DNA from: an uncultured bacterium
GTDB lineage: Bacteria > Babelota > Babeliae > Babelales > Babelaceae
Length of the DNA stretch: 56,396 bases
Direction of reading: 5' to 3'
Assembly: GCA_903831405.1 (NCBI GenBank)
Contig: CAIKXM010000034.1
Span: 1 to 56,396 of the forward strand
Below the pieces are notes generated by a model. It was given only the letters and a program-made list of their open reading frames with translations. It made no database searches and was not told where the DNA came from. This document shows positions 9,481-17,496 of the stretch, one piece after another (the stretch's first letter is position 1; each line of letters starts with the position of its first letter). The translations under genes and the position numbers were made by a program.

Positions 9481-9918
9481 ATGAAAAATAATATACAGTT
9501 TTTTGCAATCTATGGATTATTAACAATAACTACAATGCCATTGTTGTGCATGGAACAACAAGCGGCTTGCTGCACAGCAGCAGCGTCACTGCCAAAAATA
9601 ATTACATTGCAAGAAGAAAGAGCCGCTATCCAAGAACTAGAAGCAGCTGCATTCTATCAAGATTTAGAAACATATATAGTAGCAATACAACAATTAGTAG
9701 AAGAAGCACGACAAGCGGCAGAGCAAGCAAGTAGAGCAGCAGCAATTGTAAACTACAATCTGATGCAAGCTCAAGTAGCTGCAGCTCAATATGCACTAGA
9801 TAGCAAAACAAGTGCAGAATACATAGCTCCATTTGCAGGCAAAAAAGAAGCTGCTGAGCAAAAAAGAGTGCAAGCTATACAAGAATATAACGAGCTGTAC
9901 AATCAATTGCATAATTAA
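9481..9918 (+). CDS. Exported Ala/Gln-rich coiled-coil protein
   Basis: This 145-residue protein has a signal peptide (LLTITTMPLLC, about residues 13-23) followed by CMEQQAACC. The Cys near the cleavage site could make it a lipoprotein, although a strict lipobox is not clear. Residues 45-145 are one long Ala-, Gln- and Glu-rich amphipathic helix with heptad-like spacing (VEEARQAAEQASRAAAIV), so a coiled coil is likely. GGATAAGGGA lies before the ATG. It converges with a GPGSF-family gene across a strong shared terminator. No family is recognised. Confidence 0.68.
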   Translation: MKNNIQFFAIYGLLTITTMPLLCMEQQAACCTAAASLPKIITLQEERAAIQELEAAAFYQDLETYIVAIQQLVEEARQAAEQASRAAAIVNYNLMQAQVAAAQYALDSKTSAEYIAPFAGKKEAAEQKRVQAIQEYNELYNQLHN

Positions 9919-9924
9919 AAAATA

Positions 9925-9979
9925 AAAAAACAAAGAGAGCTATGGATGGTTTTCTAATCCATAGCTCTCTTTGTTTTTT
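9925..9979. terminator. Bidirectional terminator, 23-bp perfect stem
   Basis: Positions 9925-9947 pair perfectly with 9957-9979 across a 9-base loop. The stem has A6/T6 ends, so both strands carry a T tract. It lies between the convergent genes ending at 9918 and 10006 and can serve both. Confidence 0.9.
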
Positions 9980-10005
9980 ACACCATCAATTTTTTTCGTT
10001 GGACT

Positions 10006-10632
10006 TTATTTGTTCTTATCATAATAATCTTTGTAATCGTTAGGATCTATAAAATCTGGCATCAATACAGAATCAGCAACTCCGGCAATATCGACTATCT
10101 TAAAGCCGTTGGTATGATCCCATCCAATAACTGCTGCATTGTCTTTCCATAGATAAGGAGCAGAATTACCTGTCTCCATACTATATGAATATCCATTAGG
10201 CTTATTAAATTTATAAAACCCACTTGGTTTTGTTTTAAAAGATCCTGGGCCATACTCTTTGCCATTAAAAGTAATTTTTGTAACATACCAATCCCAATTT
10301 TCAATAGGTCTTGATGATTGCTCCGCAGGAATCGTTAACATAATATCATTTGTCATTTCACTTTTATCTGGATAACGATTTGGCAAATTATGCAGATCTT
10401 CAAGTGCATAAACAGCACCAATAATACCAATTCCTGTCACCATAGATCCTACTGCAATAATCTCTCCCAAGTAGGCAAAAATTCTGCCTACATTGAATTT
10501 TCCTGGAATATATTGTGTAAAAGTTATTTTTTGCTCCCGTTTGGTTTCATTTCTTACCCAATACTTTGATGCTTGCACGCTTTGTCCAAATATCAAAGTT
10601 ATTAATAAAAAACCTAATTTTAAACTTTTCAT
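10006..10632 (-). CDS. Exported GPGSF-family protein with hydrophobic insert
   Basis: This 208-residue member of the small exported family has a signal peptide ending near VQA-S (residue 22). The mature start KYWVRNETKREQKITFTQY has the N-x-T strand and is followed by IPGKF. Unlike its relatives it has a hydrophobic, Gly-rich insert (about residues 55-75, IAVGSMVTGIGIIGAVYA), which could be a membrane-spanning or buried helix. The core ITFNGKEYGPGSF and the later VIGWDHTNGFKIVD are family blocks. AAAAGGAG lies 6 bases before the ATG. It shares promoter and leader with 8660-9229. Function is unknown. Confidence 0.78.
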   Translation of the reverse strand: MKSLKLGFLLITLIFGQSVQASKYWVRNETKREQKITFTQYIPGKFNVGRIFAYLGEIIAVGSMVTGIGIIGAVYALEDLHNLPNRYPDKSEMTNDIMLTIPAEQSSRPIENWDWYVTKITFNGKEYGPGSFKTKPSGFYKFNKPNGYSYSMETGNSAPYLWKDNAAVIGWDHTNGFKIVDIAGVADSVLMPDFIDPNDYKDYYDKNK

Positions 10633-10697
10633 ATCAATCTCCTTTTTTTATATCGACACACTATATATTTATTTTTATCTTTTGTCTCTGTTTATTA

Positions 10698-10726
10698 GTA
10701 TTACAAATTGAAAACATAAAAAACAA
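10698..10726 (-). promoter_or_regulatory. Promoter of the 10006-10632 gene (shared family promoter)
   Basis: On the minus strand TTGTTT (10726-10721), a 17-base spacer and TAATAC (10703-10698). Spacer and downstream leader match those of the 8660-9229 gene almost base for base. Confidence 0.7.
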
Positions 10727-10853
10727 CAGTTTTATAAAAAACTGTTACGAAAACAATACTTAACAGGAAGGCGATTTGACTTATTCTGCTCCACTAATTA
10801 CAATTAGAACAGCTTTACAAAATATAAATCGATATAAAAAATCAAGGCATACT

Positions 10854-11789
10854 ATGTTTTCAATTATTATTCTCTATGCCATTTGCGCAACAACATTTAC
10901 CCTCAGCAAAGCAGCTCTTGCCTACAGCGCGCCATTCTTTTATGTCGCTGTGCGTATGCTTATTGCAGGAACGCTGCTACTGGGATATTCTTTTTTTACC
11001 CGTATCAAAAAAGCTTATTCAAGCCACATTTCATCAAGCCATACTCTATCATCAAACGGCATATCACCAGAGCCACTCACCACACGAACACTATTCATTT
11101 TTGCACAAATAGTACTCTTTCATATTAGTATTCCCTACTTGGCTGAGATGTGGGCATTAACACATATTACCTCAACTGAATCATCTCTGATTTATAATCT
11201 CTCGCCCTTTATAACAGCAGTATTAGCATACCTATGGTTTAGCGAACGATTATCAAAGCGACAAATTATCGGTCTTTTTATTGGTATAAGTTCAACAATA
11301 CCACTTATTTGGCAGAACTATGCATGCTCGGGGAACACGCTCATCAGTGGCAACATAGCAGCTTTGTTAGCGGTGCTTGTAGCTGTTATTAGTTCAGCGT
11401 ATGCATGGATATTGATCAAAGATTTGCTGCAGCACCAGTATTCTATATCGTATATCAATGGCATCGCGATGCTCGGCGGCGGTATTATTGCATTTATTGT
11501 ATCTATACTTTCTCACGAGTGGGCGCATGGTGCACCGGTCAGTGCATGGATACCTTTTATAACACTTACCCTTGCTATTATTGTTGTAGCCAATATCATT
11601 TTTTATAATTGGTATGGCATATTACTCAAGAAGTATTCACCAACATTACTTGCCTTCGCAGGTATCCTAACGCCTATATTCACCAATATCTTTGGGACAC
11701 TTTTTTTAGGTGAATGTTTTATCTGGATGAATGTAGTCGCTCTTGCCTGTTTAGGCATTGGAATGACATTGTTTATAACAAAGAAATAA
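10854..11789 (+). CDS. EamA/DMT-family permease
   Basis: This is a 311-residue integral membrane protein with about ten transmembrane helices arranged as two EamA repeats. Repeat 1 begins FSIIILYAICATTFTLSK with the typical segment YVAVRMLIAGTLLLG and ends in an ITSTESSLIYNLSPFITAVLAYLWFSERLS block. Repeat 2 ends in the parallel block ILTPIFTNIFGTLFLGE. Drug/metabolite transporters of this family export or exchange small metabolites; the substrate is not predictable. I start at the ATG at 10854 (AAGG 6 bases upstream), because this puts the first helix at the N-terminus. A TTG start at 10776, which also has an AGGAAGG upstream, would add 26 residues. Confidence 0.85.
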   Translation: MFSIIILYAICATTFTLSKAALAYSAPFFYVAVRMLIAGTLLLGYSFFTRIKKAYSSHISSSHTLSSNGISPEPLTTRTLFIFAQIVLFHISIPYLAEMWALTHITSTESSLIYNLSPFITAVLAYLWFSERLSKRQIIGLFIGISSTIPLIWQNYACSGNTLISGNIAALLAVLVAVISSAYAWILIKDLLQHQYSISYINGIAMLGGGIIAFIVSILSHEWAHGAPVSAWIPFITLTLAIIVVANIIFYNWYGILLKKYSPTLLAFAGILTPIFTNIFGTLFLGECFIWMNVVALACLGIGMTLFITKK

Positions 11790-11829
11790 GAGCAGAAGCA
11801 AATCAATTAATTGATTTGCTTCTGCTCTT
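11788..11829. terminator. 42-bp perfect spacer-free palindrome at gene ends
   Basis: Positions 11788-11808 are the exact reverse complement of 11809-11829 with no spacer, and the palindrome begins inside the stop codon of the EamA gene. T3 follows on the plus strand. It lies between convergent genes and probably terminates both transcripts. Confidence 0.8.
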
Positions 11830-11871
11830 TAAAAAACTCTACCGTAAATTTATTTTCGGATACAGTTTTTT

Positions 11872-12417
11872 CTAATAATTAGATGTTTTTCCAGGTTTTC
11901 TATATTGTTTCAATTTTAAAACTGGTTGACCATTAATGTCTTCTCGAATCTCAAAAACTAAACCGTGATCATATGCTAATAAAACATTTTCATTTTGACC
12001 AAAAAAAGGTACCAAAGAAACTATACCAAAACTACCTGGACCATAATCTACACCATTAAAAGTAAATTTTTTTATAGCATGAACCTGATTATTATGAAAA
12101 GTTTCGCTTGGTACTGCATCTAATGGTTTTTTAGCTGGTTCTATACATTTTACTACCCTAATACTTGCAGTTGTTACATAATTGATATTAGGAAGGTTTC
12201 TTATCGCCCCTTCTCCAGCTAAAGAAAGTCCTACTGTTGGGAGAAAGCCTATAACCATTCCTGCGTACGCTGCATCTTTACCGGGATTTCTTATAGCATC
12301 TTCTACCGTAACAGTATAATCACGTTCAGTATAATTATACCACGTTATCATTGCTGCATGAACTGGATTTATTATTAACAATAGTAAAGCTAAAAAACTA
12401 TGCACTATTCTCTTCAT
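11872..12417 (-). CDS. Small exported GPGSF-family protein
   Basis: This 181-residue protein starts at the ATG at 12417, chosen because AAAAAAGGAG lies 4 bases upstream and the signal peptide (SFLALLLLIINPVHA) then begins at once; a longer frame from 12459 has no signal-like start. The mature start MITWYNYTERDYTVTVE has the family N-x-T strand (NYT). The core is FTFNGVDYGPGSF, followed by LLAYDHGLVFEIRED, equivalent to the LGW block of its relatives. A Gly-rich hydrophobic stretch (AAYAGMVIGFLPTVGLSLAG) parallels the insert in 10006-10632. Function is unknown. Confidence 0.77.
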   Translation of the reverse strand: MKRIVHSFLALLLLIINPVHAAMITWYNYTERDYTVTVEDAIRNPGKDAAYAGMVIGFLPTVGLSLAGEGAIRNLPNINYVTTASIRVVKCIEPAKKPLDAVPSETFHNNQVHAIKKFTFNGVDYGPGSFGIVSLVPFFGQNENVLLAYDHGLVFEIREDINGQPVLKLKQYRKPGKTSNY

Positions 12418-12498
12418 TTTTTCTCCTTTTTTATTATATCTATACCTATAACTGTACAAATATACCTATTACATTCGTACCTATATTATTATTTTATA

Positions 12499-12527
12499 GT
12501 ATTGCAAATAGATAATAACAAAGTCAA
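12499..12527 (-). promoter_or_regulatory. Promoter of the 11872-12417 gene
   Basis: On the minus strand TTGACT (12527-12522), a 17-base spacer ending in ATTTG, and CAATAC (12504-12499). The geometry and spacer end match the other family promoters. A TATAAA a few bases further on could be an alternative -10, but its spacing would be too long. Confidence 0.5.
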
Positions 12528-12562
12528 TAATCTGTAAAACTTTTTAAAAATATACATGTTCA

Positions 12563-12608
12563 TGCCAGAGTAGAGAGTGGATTTTAAAATCCACTCTCTA
12601 CTCTGGCA
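12563..12608. terminator. 46-bp perfect spacer-free palindrome
   Basis: Positions 12563-12585 are the exact reverse complement of 12586-12608. It lies 53 bases past the stop of the leftward gene 12661-13797. No T tract of note follows on either strand, apart from the TTTT/AAAA at its centre, so the terminator role is inferred from position. Confidence 0.6.
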
Positions 12609-12660
12609 GTACAAAAGGTCACGTAATCCAGCTCAATTTTTCTACTGCCACACTATGCGC

Positions 12661-13797
12661 TTATTTCCTAGCTGGAGCGCTTGGAGCTGGGGGAGCAGCA
12701 GCATGAGCCGAAGTTATAGCGCTACTTACCGCATTTGTTATAGCCTGTATAGCACTTGTTATATCACTATTCTGACTTATTGGTGCACTTGGCGCAGGCG
12801 CAGGTACTGCGCTCCGCGCACTACTTATAGCATTGCTTACCGCGCCGCTTATCGATTGTGCAAAGCTATTTATATCTTCCATAGGATCACTCATATCACT
12901 TGGATCAGAAGCACCATCGTTAAGCTTTTTCTGTTGCATGCTTTTGCGTACCCAGGCAAAAACAATACAACCAACAGCTCCTGCAACCGCCGTTATTTTG
13001 GCAATTTTATCGGGTGATGCCATACTATCCCAATCCATAAACAGCGTTACCACATTTTCAAGCATAGCAGGCGCAATCAATGTCGACATTATCAATGCGC
13101 TTGATGTATCGCCTGTGGCAACTGTTTGTCGTGCAACCGCTATAGCTCTTTTTTTGCGTGCACGCATAAGCATATTGCCGCGTGTGAGCGCAGCTTCCAC
13201 ATCTTGATTGCTTTGTCGCAATGCAGCGCAACCTGCAAAACGTTCAGACTGCAAACTTGCTGCATGAGTAATGTCTTGCATGTCTATAACAACTTCTCCA
13301 GGATGCTGCGCCGCTGGAGCTGCTGATGGATTTTCTACTGATGCTACTGCAACTAATGGGGGCCCTTGTTGTTGTGTGAAAGAAGAATTCATCAAACCTG
13401 CTACCGCCTGATTACTTCTTTGTCTAATAGCTATCACTGCAGGGATCTGCGTAGCTGAGGGAGATTCTTTCATTGCTGGAGATATTTGTTCCAACGAAGG
13501 AGGCTGTGGAAACTGTTCTACAAAAAGCTCAGCCTGGGATTGCAGTGTATGATCAATATCTTCCTGCTCATCTATAACTACTTCAGCAGAACGCTGCTGC
13601 GGCGAAGTAGAAGCCGAAGAATGCTCTTCGATTTCTGGAGGTGATTGCTGTCCTGATTTGCTATACATATACGATCCATATGATCCAGCATTCCACATAT
13701 CAGCAGGCTTTTGCTGAGTAGGATTCTGCTCCATGCTATAGGCACAGGAGATATACAAGCACGACAGGCTCAAAAAATATATATACGTATTCTTCAT
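12661..13797 (-). CDS. Exported Ala/Ser/Pro-rich protein with two hydrophobic segments
   Basis: This 378-residue protein starts at the ATG at 13797, chosen because GGAGG lies 8 bases upstream and the signal-like segment (YIYFLSLSCLYISCAYS) follows. Residues 25-220 are Gln-, Ser-, Pro- and Glu-rich and probably disordered, with a weak internal repeat: EVVIDEQEDIDHTLQSQAELF and EVVIDMQDITHAASLQSERF both occur. Two hydrophobic helices follow (ALIMSTLIAPAMLENVVTLF and ITAVAGAVGCIVFAWV), then a basic KSMQQKK. The C-terminus is Ala/Pro/Ser-rich with repeated SAVSNAISSA-like segments. It may be a membrane-anchored surface or inclusion protein (inference). No family is recognised. Confidence 0.65.
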   Translation of the reverse strand: MKNTYIYFLSLSCLYISCAYSMEQNPTQQKPADMWNAGSYGSYMYSKSGQQSPPEIEEHSSASTSPQQRSAEVVIDEQEDIDHTLQSQAELFVEQFPQPPSLEQISPAMKESPSATQIPAVIAIRQRSNQAVAGLMNSSFTQQQGPPLVAVASVENPSAAPAAQHPGEVVIDMQDITHAASLQSERFAGCAALRQSNQDVEAALTRGNMLMRARKKRAIAVARQTVATGDTSSALIMSTLIAPAMLENVVTLFMDWDSMASPDKIAKITAVAGAVGCIVFAWVRKSMQQKKLNDGASDPSDMSDPMEDINSFAQSISGAVSNAISSARSAVPAPAPSAPISQNSDITSAIQAITNAVSSAITSAHAAAPPAPSAPARK

Positions 13798-14011
13798 ATA
13801 TCTATCCTCCAGGGTTTTTTGCGTGTACAAATATACTCGGTAAAAAAAGACTGCCTACTCTAGAAATTTTCTAGCTTCTTATATTCACTTTTACGAAAAT
13901 AGTATCTAAAAGTTTTTCATACTCTAATAAAAACAAATCAAAAAAGTCTATATTGTGCTAAAAGAGATCTCTCGTTTTTATTAACAAAACAGGCAAAAAA
14001 GGGAATAAAAA

Positions 14012-15544
14012 ATGAAAATACAAACATATGCCATGCTTTTGAGCTTGCTGTTATGCCTATCAAAAATCGTTCTTTGCAATGCCCAACAAGAAAGTGTTAC
14101 AACTGATGCACAAATTACCGCTGGACTAAAAATTAAAAAAGATATCCAGCAGCCGCAACCATACACCCAAACAAGTGCATGGCTCAGCTTAAAAACAAAC
14201 AGAGAGTTACGGGATGCACTATTTCCCTCCTATGCCAAAGAACCCTATAAAACCATTATAGAAAAAGCAGTAGTACAAGAAGAAGCCTATCGACTTTCAC
14301 ACTATGTCTTTTATTATACAACTGTCCCGGCAATCAAAATTATACGAGATCTTTATACAGAGCTATATCATATACAATATAAAAAGAGACTTACACCAGG
14401 TTTCCCATTTTTACTACTACAAACAATGGATAAGAAAAGCTTTTGCGAGCTGTATACTGATACAGAGGTACAATCAGTTATTAATGCAAAAATTGCAACC
14501 AATATATCACTGTTCTCAAATATCGAGAGCAAAAAAACAGCAGTTAACTACTTTGTGCATGCACCAAAAAACACACAACTCGAGCCCTGGCATCTTGAGT
14601 TTATTGCAACACAGCTCTCTATGCCTGCAAGTAGCATTACACACTATATACAGCAGCTACAAGAATTATATAATAAATATTTTACGCATGCAGCGCCTGT
14701 AAACAACAATACACTGCTGCAAATTTTTATCCCCAAAGAACAAACTGCCACAAACACGTACATTACAATGAAAGGCTTAAGCTTTTCGTGGGATCCGGGA
14801 GTAATTGTTAGAATTCTTTTAAACGAAGCAATCAATGGTGCTATCATCAGCTTGGCAGGTGAAGAATTATTTACCAATGCTTTCAAGCGTCTGGTATGGG
14901 TACCTGATGTATTGGGGCAAGACACTAATATCACTAGTAAACCATATCAACAGTTCAAACATGCCGTTGATACAGACTTAGTAGAAACAGCCGCCTTTAA
15001 AACAGCCCCATTTTTGCAAGCGTTTATGACAACGCCCTATATTATTGCCCATAGCAATAATGCAATAGAGGCAAAAATACTATTTTCTACACAGCAGGTA
15101 GTTATTGAGCCAGAGAGTACTATTTTATTTTTTGAATATTCTACGCTCCAAGAGAAACAGAACAGTGAATATTATCAACAGCTACATGCAATAGCTGAAC
15201 AGATAATACTATCATTGCCAGTACACAGTGTATCGACAGTGTCAGAGATACTATCAACACCAGAGACATCAATAGTACCGGCAATACCAACATCAAAGAT
15301 GTTATCAGTACCAGAGGTCTTGGGGGTGCCATCAACTCGGGCAACTACAGAAGAACTATCAGCACACAGCGTATCTCCAGAAACAGTAGATCAAAGAACA
15401 CCCATAAGAGCATTAGCAACACAGGCAAAAGAAAAAAATAGCGATCGAGAAAAAATACAAGCAGAGATAGAATCAATACGTCAAAAAATAAAAGCAGATA
15501 TGATAACAATTCGTGAGTCAATGCGAAAAAGCAAGACAACATAA
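14012..15544 (+). CDS. Large exported protein of unknown function with coiled-coil tail
   Basis: This 510-residue protein has a signal peptide (MLLSLLLCLSKIVLCNA). AAAAAAGGGAAT lies before its ATG. Residues 50-395 look globular and mixed alpha/beta, Tyr- and Thr-rich. Residues 395-455 are a low-complexity Ser/Thr/Val/Pro linker with VPAIPTSK- and TPETS-like repeats, and the last 50 residues are a charged helix (EKIQAEIESIRQKIKADM) that probably forms a coiled coil. I see no catalytic motif. It converges with the recombinase gene, and 119 bases without an obvious terminator separate them. Confidence 0.65.
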   Translation: MKIQTYAMLLSLLLCLSKIVLCNAQQESVTTDAQITAGLKIKKDIQQPQPYTQTSAWLSLKTNRELRDALFPSYAKEPYKTIIEKAVVQEEAYRLSHYVFYYTTVPAIKIIRDLYTELYHIQYKKRLTPGFPFLLLQTMDKKSFCELYTDTEVQSVINAKIATNISLFSNIESKKTAVNYFVHAPKNTQLEPWHLEFIATQLSMPASSITHYIQQLQELYNKYFTHAAPVNNNTLLQIFIPKEQTATNTYITMKGLSFSWDPGVIVRILLNEAINGAIISLAGEELFTNAFKRLVWVPDVLGQDTNITSKPYQQFKHAVDTDLVETAAFKTAPFLQAFMTTPYIIAHSNNAIEAKILFSTQQVVIEPESTILFFEYSTLQEKQNSEYYQQLHAIAEQIILSLPVHSVSTVSEILSTPETSIVPAIPTSKMLSVPEVLGVPSTRATTEELSAHSVSPETVDQRTPIRALATQAKEKNSDREKIQAEIESIRQKIKADMITIRESMRKSKTT

Positions 15545-15663
15545 TATATATTTACACTATAGTACGATTTTCTTAGCTTTATACAAATAGCATAACAGTA
15601 CAATCTGCTGCTGAGAGCTCCCCATGCGACTTTTTATCTATCTGTGCATATTTTTGCCAAAGC

Positions 15664-16662
15664 CTACAACGCCTTAAAAATTTCTTCCAAGAATCTTTCT
15701 GGTGCAGCTTCTTTGCGCTTTTGCTGTTCGATATCAGCCAAGTATATCTCTGTGGTAACCGGCGAGCTATGACGCAGCGCAAGCTGCACTTCGTAGAGCG
15801 ATGCGCCCGAGCGCAGTGATAATACGCCAAAAGTGTGACGCAGTGAGTGAGCGGTCAGACGCGACGAGTTAATACGCGCCGCGCGAAACAGATTTTTAAC
15901 CAGGCGTGAGAGCGAGTGAATAGTGATACGCTGACCAAAGTTACGGTCTGAGAGTGAGATAAAAAGCGATTGACCAATCTTTGAGCGTAGCTTTTTGCCC
16001 CGTGCACCACGCACTTTTTTGCGCGTAATAAAATAGTCTTCTAGGCAACAGAGTACCGTTTTGGTAAGTACCACAAAAGCATCTTTGCCCGAGCGCCCTT
16101 TACCGCGAACCCATAGTATTGCCTCGCCTTCTCGCACACTATCATCAAACGCAATATCACTAATATCAGCACGCTGCACCTCAATAAGACGCAACCCGGT
16201 GTGCACCAGCAGTGTAATCAGCGCAGCATCGCGCTTGCCCTGCAGCGTTGTAGTATCAATAGCAGATAAAACAGTTTTTACTTGTTGTGGGGTCAGTGCA
16301 TCTTTGTGGTGGTACTTGGTGGTCCGTCGTATCGACTTGACCCCCGTGGTAATGTTTGGATAGAGGCCCATCAACTCAGTCCAGGTAAAAAAGCGACGCA
16401 CTACGACAAAGTAATGGGCACGGGTGAACGGCTTGAGGTTGGCCTCGTTCATCCATAACTTAAACTGCAGTATAGTTTCGCGCGTTGGCTTGGTTATGCG
16501 TCGCTCAGAGAGCCAGCGCAAAAAGCGCATAAGCGCGTTCTTGTATGAGACTTGTGAGCGCGGGGCAATGTCAAGATACACAAGCCATTGCTGCAATAGT
16601 GCAAGCCATTGAGGCGCGGTGATTGTTTGCAGCGTATTATTATGTGAATCAATTGGTTCCAT
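15664..16662 (-). CDS. Tyrosine recombinase (XerC/XerD or phage-integrase family)
   Basis: This 332-residue protein has a SAM-like N-terminal DNA-binding domain (about residues 15-105) and a catalytic domain (about 120-320). The full catalytic set is present: Arg158 in HTGLRLIE, Lys188 in RGKGRSGKD, His272 and Arg275 in HSLRHTFG, His298 in LRHSSP, and the nucleophile Tyr307 in TEIYLA. So it should be active. Length fits XerC/XerD (about 300) or a small integrase. Its codons look richer in G and C than those of its neighbours. It lies alone among accessory genes, with no phage or plasmid genes beside it, so chromosome-dimer resolution and mobile-element integration both remain possible. Confidence 0.9.
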   Translation of the reverse strand: MEPIDSHNNTLQTITAPQWLALLQQWLVYLDIAPRSQVSYKNALMRFLRWLSERRITKPTRETILQFKLWMNEANLKPFTRAHYFVVVRRFFTWTELMGLYPNITTGVKSIRRTTKYHHKDALTPQQVKTVLSAIDTTTLQGKRDAALITLLVHTGLRLIEVQRADISDIAFDDSVREGEAILWVRGKGRSGKDAFVVLTKTVLCCLEDYFITRKKVRGARGKKLRSKIGQSLFISLSDRNFGQRITIHSLSRLVKNLFRAARINSSRLTAHSLRHTFGVLSLRSGASLYEVQLALRHSSPVTTEIYLADIEQQKRKEAAPERFLEEIFKAL

Positions 16663-16847
16663 ACTATATGCCCCTTTTTCTCTTTTTTTATTTAAAACAA
16701 TGCAATCAGGTATTTCACTATAATAGAACCATATACTGGAACCATATTCATTTCTTTATACTCAAGATTCATTGCAGCCTTTCACGTCTTTATATAGCTT
16801 AGAGTAGAATGTCAGCAACAATCCTGCAAGCGATGAGGAGGTGCACA
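16663..16847. other. Intergenic region upstream of the recombinase with GAACCATAT repeats
   Basis: Two copies of GAACCATAT lie 13 bases apart (16726-16734 and 16739-16747), and the related inverted word GGTTCCATA overlaps the recombinase start near 16655. They could be binding sites for the recombinase or a regulator (speculation). No other gene signal is seen in this stretch. Confidence 0.35.
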
Positions 16848-16904
16848 ATGAGCAAGAAAAAAGATTGCTTACTAAGAATTGAAATAAAATTCATTCATTC
16901 ATAG
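16848..16904 (+). CDS. 18-codon mini-gene with an ideal ribosome binding site
   Basis: ATG at 16848 is preceded by GAGGAGGTG at a 5-6 base distance, the best Shine-Dalgarno sequence in the window. The frame encodes MSKKKDCLLRIEIKFIHS and then stops. It may be the surviving 5' end of a lost gene, a leader peptide, or a chance frame. No family can be assigned to so short a peptide. Confidence 0.35.
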   Translation: MSKKKDCLLRIEIKFIHS

Positions 16905-16968
16905 AACAGAATACGAGAAGAGTATAGCACAGTACAAGTTTTGCCCGGACAAAACATAGTAATAACTA

Positions 16969-16997
16969 TTGCTTTTTGTATTTTCAATTTGTAATAT
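16969..16997 (+). promoter_or_regulatory. Promoter of the 17063-17464 gene (shared family promoter)
   Basis: TTGCTT (16969-16974), a 17-base spacer and TAATAT (16992-16997). The spacer ends TTTTCAATTTG exactly as in the promoters of 8660-9229 and 10006-10632 on the other strand. The leader would be about 59 bases. Confidence 0.7.
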
Positions 16998-17062
16998 TAA
17001 TAATAGTGAAAAAATAAGAAGCAGTTTAGATAAAAATACAATGTAAAAAAAGGGCCATTGGT

Positions 17063-17464
17063 ATGAAGATACATTTTAAAAACGTAAGTATTGGTATTGC
17101 ATTATTGTGTACATTTTTTTTTACTCATATGTGCCTATGCTTTACTCCTCAAGCACTTGACATTACTTTTACGATACAAAATACAACAGGCATAGATAAG
17201 CAAATTGTCTTCGAAAAATATTCTTCGCAAAAAATAAGAGGATTTTCTGCTCCCGCTATACCTGCTGGAACGATTACAAAGACTGTTCCGTCGCAATCTA
17301 CGATCAAAACAACAATTGATAGAGCAAGTTATTTTAAAGTAAAGGCTTTGGGTCAATATATTAAAAACAAAACGGGTAGCGATCTTTTTTTTCCAGAAGA
17401 TGGTCCAGAAGTTATTTTAACTATCAAAGAAAATCCAACTGTTGATACAAACTTTGCATCATAA
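17063..17464 (+). CDS. Small exported protein, distant GPGSF-family relative
   Basis: This 133-residue protein has a signal peptide (GIALLCTFFFTHMCLC). The mature start LDITFTIQNTTGIDKQIVFEKYSS is the same N-x-T first strand as in the GPGSF family (compare FTIQNTT with YSIKNNT at 23735-24259). It lacks the GPGSF block, so it may be a shortened or diverged copy. The shared promoter upstream supports common descent. AAAAAAAGGG lies upstream of the ATG. It begins a run of three rightward small exported genes spaced 27-32 bases apart, probably one operon. Function is unknown. Confidence 0.68.
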   Translation: MKIHFKNVSIGIALLCTFFFTHMCLCFTPQALDITFTIQNTTGIDKQIVFEKYSSQKIRGFSAPAIPAGTITKTVPSQSTIKTTIDRASYFKVKALGQYIKNKTGSDLFFPEDGPEVILTIKENPTVDTNFAS

Positions 17465-17496
17465 TAAATAAACGATTTAAAAAAAGGGAGCGAAAC

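Noticed and set aside
12577-13017. Long plus-strand open frame opposite the 12661-13797 gene
   Set aside because: It is antisense to an Ala/Ser-rich gene with a clear start and signal peptide. Its translation is dominated by Ser, Tyr, Arg and Cys, which is typical of a shadow frame.
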